From the NCBI RefSeq assembly GCF_006717075.1, contig NZ_VFQC01000001.1:2713501-2777500 (forward strand): DNA of 64,000 bases. The letters are read 5' to 3'. Position 1 is the stretch's first letter. Every line of letters begins with the position of its first letter. The stretch comes from Haloactinospora alba (GTDB taxonomy: Bacteria; Actinomycetota; Actinomycetes; Streptosporangiales; Streptosporangiaceae). The notes beneath the pieces are model-generated. The model was given only the letters and a program-made list of their open reading frames with translations, was not told where the DNA came from and did no database searches. This document shows positions 1-9,064 of the stretch, in pieces. Made by a program: the position numbers and the translations under genes.

Positions 1-2478
1 CGACGGCGGCAACATCGCCGACTCCGGAAACACCATCCGCTCCACCTGGCAGGGCCTGGGCGAGGTGTATTCCGCTCCCGAATCCGGGCAGCTGCTGTCG
101 GCCGTGGACCGGGTCGCCGAGCTGGGTGACGACATCAGCGACGCCCTCACCTCGGTGGCCGATGCGCTGGTGACCTTCGCCGAGGAGGGCGGCAAGGCCA
201 AGAAGGAACTGGTGGCACTGCGGGGCGAGGCCCGCGACTTCCTGGAATCCATCGAAGCAGAGGGCGAGGACTGGAACAAGGATGAGGACGCGGTGGCCGA
301 GCACCGCGACCTGCGCGGCCGGATCAACGCGGCGATCGTGGCCTACCAAGAGGCCGAGCGCAAATGCGCCAACGCGATCACCAGCCTGTTCGCGGGCGGG
401 ACCACGTTCGTGGCCGGCAACGCGCAGGAGCCCACCCCCTGCCGGGCGGGTGAGCAGGTCTACGGGCTGGAGGAGATCCCCGAACAGGCGTCCATGCCCT
501 GGGGCGGGCCCCAAGCGGTGGACGCGCCCTTCTACGTCGACGCCGCCGCCGGAGCCCACGACCTGTGGTTGGGCAACGTCCGCGAGGCCGGCAGCATGCT
601 CGGCGTCCACCGCGACGGCGACTGGGGCGTGGAATCCGGCGGGGAGTGGCTGGCCAACGAGAAGGCCTACTGGTACGAGACGTATCAGTCCACAGCGGCA
701 CTGACCGGGCTCTACACCCCCCGCGACGCCACCTGGGGTGTGGACTCGGCCGGGGAGTGGGCGGCCAACGCCACCCGGGTGCGGGTGGAGATGGCCCATG
801 CCATGGTGCCCTGGAGGGAGTGGGACGAACGTCCCGGCTACGTCATCACCCAGGGCGGAGCCAACATCAGCACCGCCATCGGCGGGGCGGTGCTGGGCGC
901 CACGGGCGTGGGCGCCCCGGCCGGAGCCGCGCTGGCCTCCCGCGCGGGCCTCCCGCGCGGGCCTCCCGCGCGGGCCTGCAAGGGCTGCGGGGGCTGCGCG
1001 GCGCCCACCCGGAGGCGGGAGACCTGCCCGCCCGCCCCGACGCCAGCACCGGTGCGGAGCATGCCACCACACCCCAGGGCGATACACCCCGGTCCCGGCC
1101 CGATGCGCTGTCTGACCGGCAAGCATCCCCCGACGGGAGCGAGGACCCCACCGCGGAATACGTGCAGCGCATCATGGGCCAGCTCGACCTGGACTCCCAA
1201 CAAGTCGGACTCAAAGCCGCCCTGGACAAACACAAATCCCTGCAACACGAACTCGCCATGGCCGGCGGAGGCGGTAGCGGTCATATGCCCGATACCGGCC
1301 CCGGGATCGGAGACAGTCCTCAGGGAGCACAACCGGACACTCCCACACCGACGCGAGACACAGGTGCCGGTTCTCCCAGCAGCGGCGATAATGGCCATGG
1401 TCCTACCCGGGATGGCGGCGCATCATCCCCTATGGACGGTGGTTCCGGTGACGGGATAGGCAACCGTGGCCCTGGTTCCGTGGACCTCTCCCCGCGCACT
1501 GGCAGCGGGGACGGTTCCCAGAACGGTGGTAGCGGTGGTTCTTCCCACCACGAAGGAACAGGTACTGGGGACGGCCGAGACCACGGTTCGGGGCGTTCCT
1601 CTCCTGAGGAGACCGTCCGGCGGCAGGTGGAAAAAGCCAACACCGACCCGGAGTGGTTCGAGAAATACTACAAGAGCAACGGTCACCGGCGGGATACGGC
1701 TTTCCTCGACGAGAACGGCAACACTCTGCCCCAACTGACACGGGCCTCGGAGGGCGATCCCTGGATCTCCAAGGACACACTTCCGCCGCCGGAGAAGCCG
1801 GATTACCTCGGTGAGACCGAATACGGGGATCGGGACCATGCCTCACCCGGGCAGCGCGAGGAACTAGACCGGTTCGCCCAGGAGCGCCGCGAGGCAATCG
1901 ATAGGGCCAATGAGACGAAGAGCGATCTAAGGGAGAGCGAGAATAACCATCCTGAAGGGCTGAAGACGAAGGATGAGCACCCCACCGTCACCGAGAAGCG
2001 TCAAGAGTACGCATCGGCTCAGCATGACGCGACGAAGAAATCGGAAGCGTTCGGAGAGAAGGTCGCCGAACAAGCGGTTCTTGAACGCTATCCTGACGCG
2101 GAGAAGGTAGAGATACCGGACACCGCCCCCAAGAACGGAAACGACCAGTTCGACCAGATATGGAAAACTAAAGACGGAAAGTACATCGTCGTCGAGGCGA
2201 AGAGCGACGCTTCCACACCACTCGGTGAGCGCACGATCAAAAATGAAAACGGAGAGCCAAAACGAACATCACAAGGAACAAGAGAATATTTTGACGATAC
2301 ACTTGAAAAAATGAGAAACCGAGGTGCACGAGATACGAACAATAAAACCGAGCAAGACATAGCAAAGGAAATAGAAAGAGCAAGAAAGAAAGGAAAAATT
2401 GAATACGTAGAAATAAAAGGAAATCCAAAAAATGAAAAATATAATGGATACAAATATAAGAAATTCAATATAAATTAG
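1..2478 (+). pseudogene. Polymorphic toxin with REase-fold C-terminal nuclease, frame-broken; 5' end outside window
   Basis: The reading frame is open from base 2 with no clear start, so the N terminus lies upstream. The first ~310 codons are helical, like type VII-secreted polymorphic toxins, and contain two related motifs (DWGVESGGEW and TWGVDSAGEW). Near 950 the coding signal moves to another frame within a 13-bp tandem repeat. It then runs through a Gly/Ser/Asp-rich linker to a charged C-terminal domain with FDQIWKTKDGKYIVVEAKSD, an E-x-K core typical of PD-(D/E)xK (restriction-endonuclease-fold) nuclease toxins, plus the family feature QGTREYFDD. The last ~250 bases are much richer in A/T than the rest, as expected for an exchanged toxin tip. 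An Imm49 gene follows directly, fitting a toxin/immunity pair. Whether the frame break is real or an assembly collapse is unknown. Confidence 0.75.
936..977 (+). repeat. 13-bp tandem repeat, 3.2 copies, at the toxin frame break
   Basis: The unit CCTCCCGCGCGGG occurs three times in a row (936-948, 949-961, 962-974), followed by CCT. A 13-bp unit changes frame with every copy gained or lost. With three copies the upstream frame (codons starting at 3n+2) does not meet the downstream toxin frame (3n+1). One or four copies would join them. Confidence 0.9.
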
Positions 2479-2483
2479 GAGAC

Positions 2484-3386
2484 ATAATCAATATTTATAT
2501 ACCTCACCACGAAGAAAAAAATATCCCCGCATACAAAAAAAACGTAGAAAAAAATTACAATTTTTGCAAGGAGAGTTTCGAGGACCTTGAAGAGCACCCG
2601 AAGTCCATCAACTCAACTCTGAGTGAAACACTTCTGTACGCCCGCATGCGTACGGCGCTCGATCCGACCTCCCGCTATGTAGAGACCTGGGAGGCCTGGG
2701 TGGCGGCCATGCAGGTGTCCTACGCCCTGTTCGCCTCCTCGGTCTTCGAGGAGGGCTCCACGGTGACGTGCAGGATCGACCACGAGAACCGCACCCTCCC
2801 CACCACCGGCCCGCAGTACTACACCAACGCCAGCAACTGGATCACCGCCTTCTACCTGGCCACCATCTGCCGCGAAAAGGAGCGCAAACAGTGGCTGTGC
2901 CGGATCCCGGTGGAACTGCTGCGCCAGGCCGGACAAAGCGAAGGCACCGTCTACAACGAGCACATCTACCACTGGATCGGAGCTCTGCAGGCCTACACCC
3001 GCGGAAACGAGCAGAGCCGCCTCACAGACGAGCTGACCTCGGCCATCAAACTCTCCCACCCCGACCGCGCCCAGGTGGGTGACGCCGAGACCCTGAACAA
3101 GCGCGTCTTCCCCCCGATGGACCTGTTCCGCCTGTTCATCCAGCGCAAGATCACCGAGTTCAACGAGTCCCTCGCCAGTGCGCTACGGATGCACAAGGAG
3201 TACTTCACCGCCACCGAGGAACGCGCCGAGGACATCGACGGGGTGGTCGCCCTGGGGCCGTTGGCCATCGCCTGCATGGCCTACGACGCCGGCTACTGGG
3301 ACCCGGAATTCCAACTCGAGGTGGAGTCCGAGTACATGCCCAAGCACCTGCTCGAGCGCAGCTGGTACGGAGAGTTCCCCACCTGA
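2484..3386 (+). CDS. Imm49 family immunity protein
   Basis: This is the probable immunity protein neutralising the upstream nuclease toxin in the producer's cytoplasm. The Imm49 signature is clear: ETWEAWVAAMQVSYALFA, NWITAFYLATICR, YHWIGALQAYTR, VALGPLAIACMAYDAGYW and the ending PKHLLERSWYGEFPT. The first ATG (2646) begins inside the conserved domain. The frame stays open and family-like upstream (IPHHEEKNIPAYKK, then EDLEEHPKSINSTLSETLLYARM), and a GGAG motif sits at 2478-2481 overlapping the toxin stop. No ATG, GTG or TTG lies in that stretch, so I infer a non-standard ATA (2484), ATC (2487) or ATT (2493) start. The exact start is uncertain. The 5' third is AT-rich like the toxin tip and the remainder is GC-rich. 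Confidence 0.8.
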   Translation: MINIYIPHHEEKNIPAYKKNVEKNYNFCKESFEDLEEHPKSINSTLSETLLYARMRTALDPTSRYVETWEAWVAAMQVSYALFASSVFEEGSTVTCRIDHENRTLPTTGPQYYTNASNWITAFYLATICREKERKQWLCRIPVELLRQAGQSEGTVYNEHIYHWIGALQAYTRGNEQSRLTDELTSAIKLSHPDRAQVGDAETLNKRVFPPMDLFRLFIQRKITEFNESLASALRMHKEYFTATEERAEDIDGVVALGPLAIACMAYDAGYWDPEFQLEVESEYMPKHLLERSWYGEFPT

Positions 3387-3522
3387 GGCCGCACTCGCGC
3401 GCCGGACCACCCGTCGAGCTTGCCGTGAGTCACGTATCGCACTGTGCTGAAACGTGGTTTTCTGCGAGCGCGAGGCAGCAGGTTGCCACCTCTCCCGTAT
3501 CCCACGGGGTACCTTCGAACAT

Positions 3523-3546
3523 CTTGTACTGATACGTTGATACAAG
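3523..3546. promoter_or_regulatory. Candidate GntR operator
   Basis: Perfect inverted repeat CTTGTA, 12-base spacer, TACAAG, with TGATAC repeated directly inside and overlapping the right arm. It lies about 30 bp before the membrane-protein gene whose downstream partner is a small GntR regulator, so autoregulation is likely. This is inference from position and symmetry. Confidence 0.5.
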
Positions 3547-3573
3547 AGCAATACAAAAAGGATGGTGGGACCC

Positions 3574-4488
3574 ATGCCCGAGTGGACGGCGGTCGCCGTC
3601 GTGTTCTTCCTGATAACGATGTGCCTGTACCCGCGCACCGGCGAGTCCGGTCGGGTGACGGCGCAGAGGACGTCCCTGCGGCGGTTCCTCCGCAGTGCGG
3701 GACTGCCGCGTTCGGAAGGGGACGCCTGGCTCGCCGAGCGACTCGGCCGACGCGAGCGGGCCGCGGCGATCAGCTCACAGGTTCTGCTGGTGCTCGCCCT
3801 GGCCTGCGGCCTGGCAATACCGGCGCTGCGGGACTCCTCCTGGTGGGCTCTGGCCCTGATAGGCGCCGTCTGTACGGGCCGCGCCGTTGGGCCGCTCATC
3901 GCCGCACTGCGCCAGGCACGCGCGCCGCTGCCCACGGACGCTCCCCGGGTGGCGCGGACCGCCCGGCCGCACGTCGGCGACCATGTCGCCTGGCCCGAGC
4001 GGGCCATCAGCGCGGCCATGGCGCTGGCTCCCGCGGGGGTCACCGCAGTCGCGGCGGGGTGCGTACTCCTGGGGATGGCGGAACCGAGCACGATCGCCTG
4101 GAGCACGCTGGGCGTTCTCTCCGTGGCCGCCGTGGCGGTTCCGGTGCTGGTGTCCTACCTCGCCGCGCTGCTGGTGCACGCGCCCCGGCCCGCCACCTCG
4201 CAACAGAACCTGTTCTGGGAGGACGCACTGCGGGCGCGCACGCTGCGGGCACTCTACTGCCTGGGCGGCACGCTCGCGCTCTCCCTCGGCATGGGAGCGG
4301 CGATCGTGTTCGACTCCGCAGTGACCGGGGGGTGGCCCGAGAACCCCGTGCGCGGTGCCGCGATCGGGACAATGCTGGTGTTCCTGGTGCTGCTGCCCGT
4401 CTACTCCGGTCTGGCGGCGGGGGCCGCGCCGGGACAGCGCTTCCGCCAGCGGTTGTGGTCCTCCGGCCTGATGAAGGATGCCGCGTGA
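3574..4488 (+). CDS. Polytopic membrane protein paired with GntR regulator
   Basis: A 304-residue protein with about seven hydrophobic segments (roughly residues 3-20, 67-86, 91-113, 145-170, 177-203, 230-252 and 268-290). I recognise no transporter signature or ATPase motif. The ATG at 3574 is preferred over the one at 3562 because AAGGA and GGTGGGA lie just upstream of it. The stop overlaps the GTG of the GntR gene by 4 bp, so the two are translationally coupled. Small GntR regulators of the YtrA type usually control adjacent membrane or ABC genes, so this protein is probably the regulated target. Its substrate or role cannot be told from sequence. Confidence 0.7.
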   Translation: MPEWTAVAVVFFLITMCLYPRTGESGRVTAQRTSLRRFLRSAGLPRSEGDAWLAERLGRRERAAAISSQVLLVLALACGLAIPALRDSSWWALALIGAVCTGRAVGPLIAALRQARAPLPTDAPRVARTARPHVGDHVAWPERAISAAMALAPAGVTAVAAGCVLLGMAEPSTIAWSTLGVLSVAAVAVPVLVSYLAALLVHAPRPATSQQNLFWEDALRARTLRALYCLGGTLALSLGMGAAIVFDSAVTGGWPENPVRGAAIGTMLVFLVLLPVYSGLAAGAAPGQRFRQRLWSSGLMKDAA

Positions 4489-4907
4489 TCATCACGGTTG
4501 ACCCGCGTTCGTACCTTCCGCCGTTCGAGCAGGTGCGCGACCAGATCCGCGGCCGCGTCGGCACCGGGGAACTTCCGGTGGGGTCCCGGCTGCCGCCGGT
4601 GCGGCGGCTGGCCGCCGACCTGGGGGTGGCGCCCAACACGGTGGCGCGCGCCTACCGGGAGCTGGAGCGGGAGGGGGTGCTGGACGGCCGCGGCGCCCGG
4701 GGAACGTTCGTGGCGGCACCACCACAACAGCCGGAACGGACCGCCGAGCCGCCAGCGTCCGGCGAACCGGGAGGCGACGTGCGGAACTCCGTCCGTGACC
4801 TGGTGCGCCGCGCCCGCGATACCGGCATGGACCGCGCGGCCGTGCTGGCCCTGGTGAGCCGGGAGTGGGACGCGGCTTCGGTGACCGCCGGGGAGGAGCA
4901 CCGGTGA
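4485..4907 (+). CDS. GntR family transcriptional regulator (YtrA-like)
   Basis: A 140-residue protein starting at GTG and overlapping the previous stop (GTGA). Residues ~12-75 form a GntR winged helix: PPFEQVRDQIRGRVGTGELP, then LPPVRRLAADLGVAPNTVARAYRELEREGVL and GRGARGTFV. There is no large effector domain after it, only ~65 mostly helical residues, as in the short YtrA subfamily. It probably represses its own two-gene operon through the inverted repeat at 3523-3546. The ligand is unknown. Confidence 0.88.
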   Translation: MIITVDPRSYLPPFEQVRDQIRGRVGTGELPVGSRLPPVRRLAADLGVAPNTVARAYRELEREGVLDGRGARGTFVAAPPQQPERTAEPPASGEPGGDVRNSVRDLVRRARDTGMDRAAVLALVSREWDAASVTAGEEHR

Positions 4908-4940
4908 GCGAAGGCAGCACGGTTCACCGTTCGGTGCTCC

Positions 4941-5570
4941 CTACTCGTGGACGGCGCAGGTTCCCGGGTCGAACTCCGCGGCGGTGATCCGTTCCATGAG
5001 TGACCGCGCGTCCGGATAGGTCGGTTCTATCTGGCGGGCGAGGACCACCACCGCCACCGCACGGGCTCCCCTGCGTTTCAAACAGTGCGCGGCCGACTGG
5101 ACGCGGGCACCGGTGACCCACGTGTCGTCGATGAGGAGAACGTCGGCGTTCTCGATACGGTCCCCGACTTCCGCACCGCCGGGAAGGGTGAACAGCGCCG
5201 TGTCGAACTCCCGCTGGTTCGGTGCCGCCTCCGGGGTGAGGGCGAGGTCGATGCGTTCCAGCGGGATCTTGTGTGCGAGCAGGGATTGGAGGGGGTGGAT
5301 GGTGTCCGGTCGCCGCGTGCTGGGGACGAAGCAGACGTGGGAGAAGGAGGACACACCGGAGGCTCGTTTCACGCACGCCAGGTGCCGTTTGCAGAAGTCC
5401 CAGAAGAGCGCGAAGAGACGTTTCCGCATCTCGTCAGTGTCCGCGAGGGACTGCTTATACTTGGCGAGGTCGTCGGCGTGCTGGCCGTCTTTCGTGCGGT
5501 AGGTGATGGGCACGGCCGTGTCGGCGACGAGCACTCCCGCCCGCCCGCGCGGTCTTGTTGCAGGCGACAC
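4941..5570 (-). CDS. Phosphoribosyltransferase-like protein
   Basis: The C-terminal half has the PRPP-binding loop VLLIDDTWVTGA (residues ~144-155) and an upstream FVPSTRR motif, as in type I phosphoribosyltransferases related to ComF. No substrate can be assigned. The GTG start at 5570 has no convincing ribosome site. A better-supported start (ATG 5781 behind GGGAGGTG) lies in another frame and would join this protein if one copy of a CGGG repeat at 5536-5547 were absent, giving ...LCVACNKTARAGVLVADTAVP with a CxxC. The true N terminus is therefore uncertain and the gene may be 5'-disrupted. Confidence 0.7.
   Translation of the reverse strand: MSPATRPRGRAGVLVADTAVPITYRTKDGQHADDLAKYKQSLADTDEMRKRLFALFWDFCKRHLACVKRASGVSSFSHVCFVPSTRRPDTIHPLQSLLAHKIPLERIDLALTPEAAPNQREFDTALFTLPGGAEVGDRIENADVLLIDDTWVTGARVQSAAHCLKRRGARAVAVVVLARQIEPTYPDARSLMERITAAEFDPGTCAVHE
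5536..5547 (-). repeat. CGGG x3 tandem repeat at frame break
   Basis: Three copies of CCCG on the + strand. Removing one 4-bp copy fuses the tape-measure-like N terminus in frame with the phosphoribosyltransferase. Confidence 0.7.
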
Positions 5571-5781
5571 AGAGGATCGCGCCCGAGGCGGGACCGGCCG
5601 CGGCGGTCAGCGAGGTCAAGGCGCCAACGGCGGTGGTGATCGCCGTCATCTTGCCGACGTCGCCGACGCAGTCGAACCTGCTGATCAGGTTGTCGAGGCC
5701 GCGGGCGGCGCGCTTGACGCCCTCGTCGAACCTCTTCGAGTCGATTCCCAGCTTGACGAGCAAGCTTGCGACGGTGGCCAT
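5536..5781 (-). pseudogene. Phage tail tape-measure N-terminal fragment
   Basis: An ATG at 5781 follows the strong ribosome site GGGAGGTG. The product begins MATVASLLVKLGIDSKRF, and the next residues (DEGVKRAARGLDNL) continue the pattern. This is the typical opening of phage tail tape-measure proteins, which are normally many hundreds of residues long. After about 75 codons the frame runs into a CGGG tandem repeat and then into the phosphoribosyltransferase reading frame in a different phase. No other phage gene is visible nearby, so this is a relic or a chance fusion. Confidence 0.55.
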
Positions 5782-5863
5782 ACGGAAACACCTCCCGCAG
5801 GCGGTGGCGAATAGTTAGAATCACACCAGGAATAAACAGGACTTGCTCTGAGTAGAGGGAAAT

Positions 5864-7453
5864 ATGTCAGAGTTGAATATCAGGAAAGCTATCGACAAAA
5901 TCTCCCAAGGAGAGATTCGCATCCCTGCGTTTCAGCGCGGATTCATCTGGGACGAGAATCTTGTTGCCCATCTAATGGATAGCATCTACAAACAATACCC
6001 TTTTGGATCCATTATTTTATGGAGAACGAAAGAGCAACTAAAAACAGAAAGAGCTCTCGGAAATTTCAGACTCCCCGACATTGATCCTGACTATCCGATC
6101 GACTATGTACTTGACGGGCAGCAACGACTTACCTCGATATTTGGTGTATTTCAAACAGACATAGAACCTGATGTGCCTACGGAGTGGAATAAGATCTACT
6201 TCGACATGCAAGCTGACGAGAGTATGCAAGAATCCTATTTCTTTGCCTTGTATGATGATCAGGCTGACCCGCAGCGCTACTTTCCCATTGGGGCATTTTT
6301 TGACACCGTAAGGTATCGAAATGCGACTAAAAACCTGGAAAGCCGCGAAGCTGAACTTATCGATAAAGTTCAAGAGCGGTTTAAAGAAGCGACTATCCCG
6401 GTGCAGTCAATCGAAACCGATGACCGTGCGAAGGTGGCGATTGTCTTTGAACGCGTTAATAGGCTGGGGATTGAGCTTGATGTATTCCAGCTGCTCTCAG
6501 CTTGGACTTGGAGTGAAGACTTTGATCTGCGCACCAAGTTCGACGAACTGGCTGAGGAACTAGAACCATTCGGTTTTGGCGCTGTTGGCGAAGATACCAA
6601 TCTTCTCTTGCGTTGTTCCGCGGGGATCGTGTCAGGAAACCCAGCGCCTGAAGCTATCATGGGACTGAACGGAGCCATCGTACGTGAAAATTTTGAAAAA
6701 ATTGTCAACGGCATCCGTGGAGCCATTGACTTCGTCAGGAATAATATTGGCGTCGAAAAACTCAATAATCTTCCCTACCCGACACTTCTCATACCACTTT
6801 CCTACTTTTTTGCAGTAGAGGGCGAGAGACAGGTTGCAGTTAATGACGACCAACGAAAATCTCTACTGAAGTGGTTTTGGCGATCGTGCTTTTCTCGGCG
6901 ATTCAGTGCTGGTGTATTCACCAACCTTCGCCGCGACTTGGAAGAAGTCAAGAATCTGAAAATCCACGGAAATTCCGAGCTTTCCGAAATTCCATGCACA
7001 GTCGATTCCGAATTCTTCTCTGAAACCAGTTTCAGTATCCGTTCCGTAAACACGAAAACCTTCATCCTCATGCTTGCGCAACTTGACCCAATGAGTTTCG
7101 TTAGTGGAAATCGAGTCAACCTCAAAGAAGTACTAAAAGAGTATAATCGAAATGAATTCCACCATCTTTACCCTCAGAAGTTCTTGAAACACCTAGGGTT
7201 TTCCCCTCGACATATCAACCGACTAGCCAATTTCGCTTTTATGTCGCGAGCCGACAATCGAAAGCTCGGAGGGGACCGCCCGAGCATCTATAGGCAGTGG
7301 ATTCCTAGTAATTACCAAGAGATCATGAAAGCTTCCGCTGTCCCAGAGAGGGCGCTATTCGCTGACGATTACGAGGAGTTCATCGAGAAGCGATCTGAGA
7401 TGCTTGCCGAAATAGCGCACAACTTGCGGGACAATGGAATGGTTCGCTTGTAA
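5864..7453 (+). CDS. DUF262/DUF1524-like protein (GmrSD family)
   Basis: A 529-residue protein with a clear ribosome site (GAGGG) before ATG. The N-terminal DUF262 domain shows IRIPAFQRGFIWD (~18-30) and the DGQQR motif (~84-88) characteristic of GmrS-like ParB/sulfiredoxin-fold nucleotide-binding domains. The C terminus has FHHLYPQKFL (~429) and NRLANFAFMSRADNRKLGG, matching the HNH-type nuclease half (DUF1524). Known relatives are type IV restriction enzymes cutting glucosylated hydroxymethylcytosine DNA and related anti-phage proteins; which modification this one senses is unknown. Base composition is clearly more AT-rich than the flanks, and it sits between phage and IS debris, so it was probably acquired by transfer. 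A second family member is at 20817-23063. Confidence 0.85.
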   Translation: MSELNIRKAIDKISQGEIRIPAFQRGFIWDENLVAHLMDSIYKQYPFGSIILWRTKEQLKTERALGNFRLPDIDPDYPIDYVLDGQQRLTSIFGVFQTDIEPDVPTEWNKIYFDMQADESMQESYFFALYDDQADPQRYFPIGAFFDTVRYRNATKNLESREAELIDKVQERFKEATIPVQSIETDDRAKVAIVFERVNRLGIELDVFQLLSAWTWSEDFDLRTKFDELAEELEPFGFGAVGEDTNLLLRCSAGIVSGNPAPEAIMGLNGAIVRENFEKIVNGIRGAIDFVRNNIGVEKLNNLPYPTLLIPLSYFFAVEGERQVAVNDDQRKSLLKWFWRSCFSRRFSAGVFTNLRRDLEEVKNLKIHGNSELSEIPCTVDSEFFSETSFSIRSVNTKTFILMLAQLDPMSFVSGNRVNLKEVLKEYNRNEFHHLYPQKFLKHLGFSPRHINRLANFAFMSRADNRKLGGDRPSIYRQWIPSNYQEIMKASAVPERALFADDYEEFIEKRSEMLAEIAHNLRDNGMVRL

Positions 7454-7525
7454 TTCCGGTGTAAAGGTGATGCTTGTTCTGTATTTCCTGGATAGGCAAG
7501 GGGTGTGATGTCAGTTAACTTAAAG

Positions 7526-7620
7526 CTACTCATTCCCTCCCAATGCGGCATTGGCCTCCCGGATCGCCGCCCACATCTCTTCCTCGGACTGGTAGTCATC
7601 CCAGTGCGGCAGAAGCTTCT
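7526..7620 (-). pseudogene. 3' fragment of small gene cut by ISAs1-like element
   Basis: The minus-strand frame ends in EKLLPHWDDYQSEEEM and then WAAIREANAALGGNE before a TAG stop. The frame begins exactly at the inner edge of the insertion element. On the other side of the element the minus strand reads MFPRLRKTRET from an ATG near 9049, and the two pieces join in frame when the element is removed. The product would be a ~42-residue acidic protein I do not recognise. No target duplication is visible, so the reconstruction is tentative. Confidence 0.4.
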
Positions 7621-9015
7621 CAGGGTCAATGCACGGCCCCGAAGTTCTCGCGTTATGGCGGTGATGCGCTGATCCACGGTATCCGGTGCAGTTGCAGAGC
7701 TTTGTCCGGACCGGTGTGTGCGCGGCGCCTGGAAGCGAGGTTGGCCCACCCCGCGGCCGCAAGGGCCTGGCGGGCGATGTCGGCCAGGCACCCAGCACCA
7801 CCGGCAGCGCCCCGGTGCGGGCCCGGCGCGCGTCCTCATTCCAGGTCACGTCCCGGATGTGGTGAACGGCTTCGATGGGCCAATGCCGGCGCAGGCAGTC
7901 CGCGAGTTCGGCGGGCCGTGCCGATACGGCGGGTACGGCGCCCGATGAGCAGTACCTGGGCGGCGTGAGGAAAGCGATGCCCAGACCGTCGGTGGCCAGG
8001 ACCTTGATACGGCGCCGCTCGAAGCGGTCGCGGTTGCGCTGCCACCCCTCGTCGTGGGCTAGCCCACCTGCTTCCAGGGCAGGCCGGCCAGGCGCGCGTG
8101 CAGTGCGGCCCGGTTGGTCGTGACGTAGAAGAGGTAGTGCGCTGCGCGCCGGTGCAGGTAGGAAGCGTGGGCCCGCACGGTGTGCAGCGCGTCGGCCGTG
8201 ATCAGGCACCCGGCGAGGTCTTCGTCAGCCAGGCGGTCCGGGGCGCCGGTGAACGCCGCGGTCTCGGTGTGCTTGGCCCCGGTCGCCTGGACGGTGGTGA
8301 CCACCGCGTCGCTGTGGCGGGCCAGGTGGAACACCCCGGCGCGGGTGCCGTCACTGCGGCGCGAGCCGTGCATGGCCGTGCCGTCGGCGGCCAGGCAGGC
8401 CTGGCGCGGCCGACTCACGGGAGCGCTGCGCCAGCGGCGGTGCTCGCGTTCGGGCACGTCATCGAGGGTGCGCCCGGGGTTCTCACGGGGGACGGGGCCG
8501 GTGTGGGCGGCGATCGCCTCGGCGTGGGCGGTCCCGGCCGCCGCGAGGGTGTGGGGGGTCGAGGTCGGCCAGGAGGCCGGCGACGGTGCGCTCGGTGGGC
8601 ACCGGCACTCGGTCGGTGACGGGGTCGAAGCGCAGGCCCAGCCGTATCAGCAGGGTGTCATCGGCGCGGCGGGCCCATTCCACCGCGGCACTCGCCCAGA
8701 CGACCATGGCCAGCACTGCGGGCAGCGGGTAGCGGATGCCGTTCGGGGGTCGGGCACGGCGGCGAGGTGGTCGAGCAGGCCGGTGAGGGGTTCTTCTGCG
8801 GTGTCGGACGCAGCGCAGGCATGGGTGCGAGATGATGTGAGGGTGGGCATGGCGCTTTCATGGATCGTGTTGTCTCAGCAACTCCATGCTCCAACGGCGC
8901 CATGCCCGTTTTCTCATGCCGCGATTCGCTCATTCCACCCCACTCCGCTCGTTTCAGGCCTGCCGGCACACCCCAGACCCATCGCGAGAACTTCGTGTTC
9001 GTGCGAATCCGACTG
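7621..9015 (-). mobile_element. Degenerate ISAs1-family insertion sequence
   Basis: The ends share an imperfect inverted repeat: both begin CAG, contain GCACG and finish CGAAGTTCTCGCG (left copy from 7621, right copy ending 9015). The 1.4-kb interior holds the remains of an ISAs1-type transposase on the minus strand. No clear target-site duplication is seen, consistent with an old insertion. Confidence 0.7.
7650..8850 (-). pseudogene. ISAs1-family transposase, multiply frameshifted
   Basis: Family pieces appear in order but in different frames. The N-terminal LLDHLAAVPDPR is near 8770, RFDPVTDRVPVPTERTVAGLLADLDP near 8600, GCLITADALHTVRAHASYLHRRAAHYLF near 8150, and LRRHWPIEAVHHIRDVTWNEDARRARTG near 7850. 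At least two frameshifts separate them and the C terminus is eroded. The order matches the intact transposase at 25991-27106, but it is diverged and not a recent duplicate. Confidence 0.8.
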
Positions 9016-9064
9016 CAGTCTCGCGTGTTTTCCGCAATCGAGGAAACATGTTCCGAGGAGTACG

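Noticed and set aside
936-977. CRISPR-like repeat
   Set aside because: Units are 13 bp, contiguous and without spacers; no Cas genes occur in the window.
3444-4484. Long 5' extension of the GntR frame
   Set aside because: It overlaps the whole membrane-protein gene in another frame; family similarity starts only at GTG 4485.
7611-9025. Target duplication around the old ISAs1-type element
   Set aside because: No 8-10-bp match in the immediate flanks.
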